From positions 1 to 51,460 of the forward strand of contig NZ_JMIR01000033.1 in assembly GCF_000714935.1 (NCBI RefSeq): 51,460 bases of DNA. Reading direction: 5' to 3'. Below are positions 47,587-51,460 of this stretch, piece by piece. The notes under the pieces were generated by a model, which did no database searches, had not been told where the DNA came from, and worked only from the letters and a program-made list of their open reading frames with translations. The translations under genes and the position numbers were made by a program. The DNA is from Tumebacillus flagellatus. GTDB taxonomy: Bacteria > Bacillota > Bacilli > Tumebacillales > Tumebacillaceae. Every line of letters begins with the position of its first letter. Position 1 is the stretch's first letter.

Positions 47587-49350
47587 GTGAGTAAAGACCT
47601 TGGTTGGAAAGTAGGCGGGGCGCAAGGCGAAGGCATCGAGTCCACCGGTGATATCTTTGCACTGTCTCTCTTCCGTCTCGGCTATTATGTTTCCACGTAC
47701 CGTCACTTCATGTCCTTGATCAAGGGCGGCCACACGAATGGTAAAGTTCGTGTCACCACCGAGAACAAAGGCCATCACGGCGACGACCTGCACATCCTGC
47801 TGGCGTTTGACCAAGAGACGATCAACTTCAACTTCCACGAACTCGTGGACGGCGGCTTCTTGATCTACGACACCGCGATCAAGAACGTTGAAGTTCCGGA
47901 GAACGACAAAGTCAACATCGTTCCGGTTCCGCTGACCGACATTGCGAAGGAAGCCGGTTCCACCATCATGAAGAACATGGTTTCCATCGGTGCAACCGCC
48001 GCGATCATCGGCCTGACCCCGGACGATTTCCGTTCCGTACTGACCGACCGTTTCGGCTCCAAGGGCGGCGACGTCGTCGAGTCCAACATTGCAGCGATGC
48101 AAAAGGGCTACGACTTCTACAAAAACAACTTCACCAACACGATCGAACTCCCGGCTCGCCCGGTTCTGAAACCGGAGCGCCTCTTCATCTCCGGCAACGA
48201 AGCGACTTCGATCGGTGCGATCGCGGGCGGCGCGCGTTTCCTCTCGCAATACCCGATCACTCCGGCAACCGAAGTAATGTACCAAATGGTGAAACAGTTC
48301 CCGAAACTCGGCGGCGCTGTTGTCCAAGCGGAAGACGAAATCGCAGCTGTCATGATGTCGATCGGCGCGAACTACACCGGCGCTCGTTCCCTGACCGCAA
48401 CTTCCGGCCCGGGCTTCTCGCTCATGATGGAAGCACTCGGTCTGGCCGGCATCTCCGAGACCCCGCTCGTCATCGTTGACGTTATGCGTGCAGGTCCGTC
48501 GACCGGCCTCCCGACCAAAACCGAGCAATCCGACGTATTCACGATGATGTACGGTTCGCACGGCGAAATCCCGCGTATCGTCCTCACCCCGCGCAACGTC
48601 GAAGAAGTGTTCTACTTCACCAAGGAAGCGTTCAACCTGGCTGAGAAGTACCAATGCCCGGTTATCGTGGCAACCGACCTGTTCATGGGCATGAACAAGT
48701 GGACGGTTGAATCGATCGACTTCGACAAGCTCCACAACGAGCGTCAAAACTTCGCGACCCAAGAATACCTTGACTCCCTCGAAAAAGGCGAGTTCAAGCG
48801 TTTCGACGTGACCGCAGAGAACGGCATTTCCCTGCGCACCATTCCGGGCATGAAAAACGGACGTTTCGTTGCAATGGGCAACGAACACGACGAAGTCGGC
48901 GTGGAAATGGAAGAAACCGAACTGCGCGTGAAGCAAATGGATAAGCGTGCGAAGAAGCTCGTCGGCTTCGACGACATCGTCGGCGCAACCTACGAAGGCG
49001 CTGAGAACGCAGAACTGCTGCTCGTCGACTTCGGTTCCACTTCCGGCATTCAGCGCGAAGTGTACGAAGAACTGGTTGCGGAAGGCGTTTCCGTCGGCCA
49101 CCTGTCGATCGCTCGTCTGCTTCCGTTCCCGACGGCTGACGTCGCTCCGTACATCAACGCAGCGAAAAAAGTCCTCGTCACCGAACTGAACTCCACCGGC
49201 CAACTGGCGCAACAACTCAAGCAATTCGTCGGCGGCCACGACAAGTACGAATCCTTCCTGAAATACAGCGGCGACCCGCTTCTGGTCCGTGAAGTTCTGG
49301 CCAAAGCGAAGGACGTTGCCGCAAGCTTGAAAAAAGAGGTGACGCTCTAA
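47587..49350 (+). CDS. korA: 2-oxoacid:acceptor oxidoreductase alpha subunit (copy 2), 587 aa
   Basis: This has the same gamma-alpha fusion as copy 1 (W-K-V-G-G-A-Q-G-E-G-I-E-S-T-G, RHFMSLIKGGHTNGKVR, SQYPITPATEVMYQM, QAEDEIAAVMMSIGAN, GPSTGLPTKTEQSDV), so both copies are complete and catalytically intact by motif. Differences are spread along the chain, which points to an old duplication or separate acquisition, with different 2-oxoacid preferences likely. It starts at GTG 47587, with GGGGTG upstream, and its TAA overlaps the beta-subunit ATG by one base. Codon use is strongly biased, suggesting high expression. Confidence 0.9.
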   Translation: MSKDLGWKVGGAQGEGIESTGDIFALSLFRLGYYVSTYRHFMSLIKGGHTNGKVRVTTENKGHHGDDLHILLAFDQETINFNFHELVDGGFLIYDTAIKNVEVPENDKVNIVPVPLTDIAKEAGSTIMKNMVSIGATAAIIGLTPDDFRSVLTDRFGSKGGDVVESNIAAMQKGYDFYKNNFTNTIELPARPVLKPERLFISGNEATSIGAIAGGARFLSQYPITPATEVMYQMVKQFPKLGGAVVQAEDEIAAVMMSIGANYTGARSLTATSGPGFSLMMEALGLAGISETPLVIVDVMRAGPSTGLPTKTEQSDVFTMMYGSHGEIPRIVLTPRNVEEVFYFTKEAFNLAEKYQCPVIVATDLFMGMNKWTVESIDFDKLHNERQNFATQEYLDSLEKGEFKRFDVTAENGISLRTIPGMKNGRFVAMGNEHDEVGVEMEETELRVKQMDKRAKKLVGFDDIVGATYEGAENAELLLVDFGSTSGIQREVYEELVAEGVSVGHLSIARLLPFPTADVAPYINAAKKVLVTELNSTGQLAQQLKQFVGGHDKYESFLKYSGDPLLVREVLAKAKDVAASLKKEVTL

Positions 49351-50213
49351 TGGCAACATTGGCAGATTTCCGTGCGGAAAAACCGAACTGGTGCCCGGGC
49401 TGCGGTGACTTCACCGTTCTGGCCGCACTTCAAAAAGCAGCAGCAAACATGGGTCTTGAACCGGAGGATATGGTAACCGTTTCCGGTATCGGTTGCTCCG
49501 GCAAGATTTCTCAATACATGGGCTCCTACGGCTTCCACTCCCTGCACGGCCGCTCCCTTCCGGTTGCGACTGCGGTGAAGTTGTCGAACACGGACCTGAC
49601 CGTTGTCGCAGCAGGCGGCGACGGCGACGGCTACGGTATCGGTATGGGTCACTTCGTCCATGCAATGCGCCGTAACATCGACATCACCTACATCGTCATG
49701 GACAACCACATCTACGGCCTGACGACCGGTCAAACCTCCCCGACCTCTGACAAAGGGACCAAGACCAAAACCGCTCCGGACGGCTCCACCGACGAGCCGG
49801 TACATCCGCTGCAAATGGCGATCATGGCAGGCTGCGGCTACGTCGCTCAAGGTTACTCCGGCAACCTGAAGCAACTGACCGAGCTGATCGAAGGCGGCAT
49901 GAAGCACAAAGGCTTCTCGCTGATCAACATCTACTCGCCGTGCGTCACCTTCAACAAAGTCAACACCTACGATTTCTACAAGCAACACTTGATCAACGTT
50001 GACGAAGACGCGTCTTATGACAAGACCGACCGTTTCGCAGCGATCAAGAAAATTGAAGAAACCGAAGAGCTGCTCACCGGTCTGCTCTACCACAACACCG
50101 AAAAGCTTCCGTACCACGAAGCGAACACGGCGTTCCCGACCACCCCGATCGTCAAGGCTGACATCAACCTCAACCAAGAGAACTGGGGCAAACTGATCGC
50201 TCAATTCAAATAA
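49350..50213 (+). CDS. korB: 2-oxoacid:acceptor oxidoreductase beta subunit (copy 2), 287 aa
   Basis: The iron-sulfur and ThDP subunit. Cluster cysteines are in NWCPGCGDF (C15, C18), GIGCSG (C49) and YSPCVTFN. The ThDP motif AAGGDGDGYGIG and the substrate loop YGLTTGQTSPTS are intact. It differs from copy 1 mainly in the C-terminal third. A TAATG junction links it to the alpha subunit for coupled translation and equal amounts. A strong terminator follows. The pair should form an alpha-beta (dimeric) enzyme that donates electrons to a ferredoxin encoded elsewhere. Confidence 0.9.
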   Translation: MATLADFRAEKPNWCPGCGDFTVLAALQKAAANMGLEPEDMVTVSGIGCSGKISQYMGSYGFHSLHGRSLPVATAVKLSNTDLTVVAAGGDGDGYGIGMGHFVHAMRRNIDITYIVMDNHIYGLTTGQTSPTSDKGTKTKTAPDGSTDEPVHPLQMAIMAGCGYVAQGYSGNLKQLTELIEGGMKHKGFSLINIYSPCVTFNKVNTYDFYKQHLINVDEDASYDKTDRFAAIKKIEETEELLTGLLYHNTEKLPYHEANTAFPTTPIVKADINLNQENWGKLIAQFK

Positions 50214-50227
50214 GTCGTTTTTTTCGA

Positions 50228-50268
50228 GAAAAAGCTCTTGTGCGCTGCGTGCGTGCAAGAGCTTTTTC
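50228..50268 (+). terminator. Terminator of korAB copy 2
   Basis: GAAAAAGCTCTTG pairs perfectly with CAAGAGCTTTTTC around a 15-base loop. Confidence 0.85.
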
Positions 50269-50314
50269 CATTATAGTCAAAGTATTGAGATTGAGGATCG
50301 GAGGAGGCAGTGAA

Positions 50315-51226
50315 GTGTTTAAGCGGTGGAAAGGGTTCGCGATGGTCTTGACCGGCGGCATGTTTTGGGGGTTGTCCGGGACGGTGGCGCAGAAGTTGTT
50401 TGTGGAGGAAGGGTTTACACCGGGGTTTTTGGTGTGTATACGGCTGGTGGTGGCCGGGGCGTTGCTTCTGTTATTTGCTTCGTTTGGCGAGAAACGGAGG
50501 CAGGTGTTCGGGGTTTGGAAAGATCACGAGTCTCGCATTCGCTTGGTCGTGTTCGGGTTGATCGGGATGCTCGGGGTGCAGTATACGTACTTTGCTTCTA
50601 TAGAAAAAGGCAATGCGGCGGCGGCGACGCTGTTGCAGTATCTGGCACCGTTGTTGGTGGTTGTGTATCAGGCTTGGTTGAAGTCGAAATTGCCAAGCGG
50701 GCGGGAGACGCTTGCGGTGGCGTTTGCGCTGGTCGGTACGCTGTTGTTGGTGACGAACGGCTCGTGGCATTCACTCTCGATATCAACGGCAGCAGTGGTC
50801 TGGGGGTTGTTGTCGGCTGTCGGATTGGCGTTTAACGCAATCTATCCTTCGGAACTCCAGCGCAAGTGGGAATCCACGGTGATCTTGGGATGGGCGATGG
50901 TCGTGGGAGGCGCTGCGTTGGCTCTGATCAACCGACCGTGGAACGCTGTCGGCATGCACTGGTCGTGGGTGAGCGCGGCGGAAGTGATCTATGTAGTGAT
51001 ATTCGGTACGTTGGTTGCGTTCTATCTATTTATAGACAGTCTGCGCTATGTGACGTCCACGGAGGCTTCCTTGCTGTCGATCATTGAACCGCTGGTGGCT
51101 GTGTTGGCGTCCGTGTTTTGGCTGAAGGTGCCGCTTGGTTTCTATGAAGGAATCGGCGGTGTGTGCATTTTGGTGACGGTGGCCATCTTGGCGGTGAGGA
51201 AGGCTGAACCTAAAGTCAGCGATTGA
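50315..51226 (+). CDS. EamA/DMT-superfamily transporter, 303 aa
   Basis: A ten-helix membrane protein made of two EamA repeats. The first begins VLTGGMFWGLSGTVAQKLF, and its end has the family pattern TYFASIEKGNAAAATLLQYL. The second repeat ends with YVTSTEASLLSIIEPLVAVL, the equivalent signature. It resembles YcxC/YdcZ-type exporters of amino acids or metabolites; the substrate is not predictable. I start it at GTG 50315, seven bases after GGAGGAGG, although the frame is open to 50240. It is a single gene between korAB copy 2 and the probable rRNA leader. Confidence 0.88.
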   Translation: MFKRWKGFAMVLTGGMFWGLSGTVAQKLFVEEGFTPGFLVCIRLVVAGALLLLFASFGEKRRQVFGVWKDHESRIRLVVFGLIGMLGVQYTYFASIEKGNAAAATLLQYLAPLLVVVYQAWLKSKLPSGRETLAVAFALVGTLLLVTNGSWHSLSISTAAVVWGLLSAVGLAFNAIYPSELQRKWESTVILGWAMVVGGAALALINRPWNAVGMHWSWVSAAEVIYVVIFGTLVAFYLFIDSLRYVTSTEASLLSIIEPLVAVLASVFWLKVPLGFYEGIGGVCILVTVAILAVRKAEPKVSD

Positions 51227-51236
51227 GCGTGTACGG

Positions 51237-51300
51237 AAACAAAATCAGGAGGTGAGTTCGCCTGTTTCTCGGATATCGGGAGAGACGGGCGATTTTGTTT
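51237..51300 (+). terminator. Long two-part terminator hairpin after the DMT gene
   Basis: AAACAAAATC pairs with GATTTTGTTT, and inside it CGCCTGTTTCTC pairs with GGGAGAGACGGGCG with a few G-T pairs. A T-run is part of the 3' arm. Confidence 0.6.
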
Positions 51301-51321
51301 GTTCAGGGGGTAGAAGGTGCG

Positions 51322-51460
51322 TTGTTGCTTGGGTCTGGGCATGATAAGATAACTCTTGTCGCCGCGAGAGACAAGCGGTTGGCGCGAGAGTGATCTCGCG
51401 ATTGATCCTTGAAAACTAAACGAGTGATAGATGAAGATCGATTCGAGCCAGAAGCTCTTC
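51322..51460 (+). promoter_or_regulatory. Probable rRNA-operon promoter and leader (right end of window)
   Basis: TTGTTG (51322) and TAAGAT (51345) are spaced by 17 bases, a good sigma-A promoter. Downstream are a perfect CGCGAGA/TCTCGCG hairpin (51383-51400) and GATCCTTGAAAACTAAAC, a boxA-like sequence seen in rRNA leaders and spacers of Bacilli. No 16S sequence is reached before the window ends, and I see no gene between 51,227 and 51,460. A tRNA or other operon leader is the alternative. Confidence 0.45.

Overview
The window looks like the chromosome of a GC-rich, spore-forming member of the Bacillota, most like Tumebacillus or another Alicyclobacillaceae relative. That placement is inferred from strong GGAGG ribosome sites, GTG/TTG starts, T-box and guanine riboswitches, B. 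subtilis-type genes (xpt-pbuX, tenI-thiO, trpS, a LysM-3D protein) and two ferredoxin-dependent 2-oxoacid oxidoreductases. Most genes are GC-rich with strong third-position bias, which creates many long antisense shadow frames. Two segments, about 1-4,960 and about 39,985-42,960, are visibly AT-richer and look acquired.

Layout. Positions 1-4,960 are an accessory element. On the minus strand it carries a rolling-circle HUH replication protein, a cluster of hairpins, an RRNPP-type HTH-TPR receptor whose stop codon overlaps a 41-residue secreted prepeptide (a quorum-sensing cassette too short for routine annotation), and a second operon of a TPR protein, an HTH protein and two small proteins. 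A plus-strand DUF1883 gene closes it. The element ends inside a glycosidase-like gene whose 5' part is missing. Positions 6.3-11.05 kb are a beta-glucoside/oligosaccharide ABC uptake operon with a GH1 beta-glucosidase, behind a LacI/CcpA-like operator. Then follow a MATE remnant, the guanine-riboswitch-controlled xpt-pbuX operon, a midA/nucleotidase/TrxB-like/NUDIX operon, a D-threonine-aldolase-like gene, a HesB-like gene with an in-frame UGA and a SECIS-like stem-loop (candidate selenoprotein), a metallopeptidase, a two-component system, an acyltransferase, korAB copy 1, a GntR regulator, a glycerophosphodiesterase, a DEAD-box helicase with a long RGG tail, and tenI-thiO.

From 33.7 to 38.2 kb there are stand-alone stress, cell-wall and nucleotide genes and a HepT-like protein. 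An ABC-2 exporter operon (ATPase, permease 1, permease 2) is split by an AT-rich cassette of three exported proteins: an unknown secreted protein, a subtilisin-like protease and a lipoprotein. The right part has a LysM-3D cell-wall protein, a methionine gamma-lyase-like enzyme, trpS with a tryptophan T-box followed by an unannotated Trp-containing leader peptide that overlaps the trpS start, korAB copy 2, a DMT exporter, and at the very end what looks like the promoter and leader of an rRNA operon.

The strongest new-biology candidates are the RRNPP receptor/prepeptide pair on a HUH-Rep element, the UGA-containing HesB-like gene, the two-layer T-box plus leader-peptide arrangement of trpS, and the secreted-protein/protease/lipoprotein cassette.
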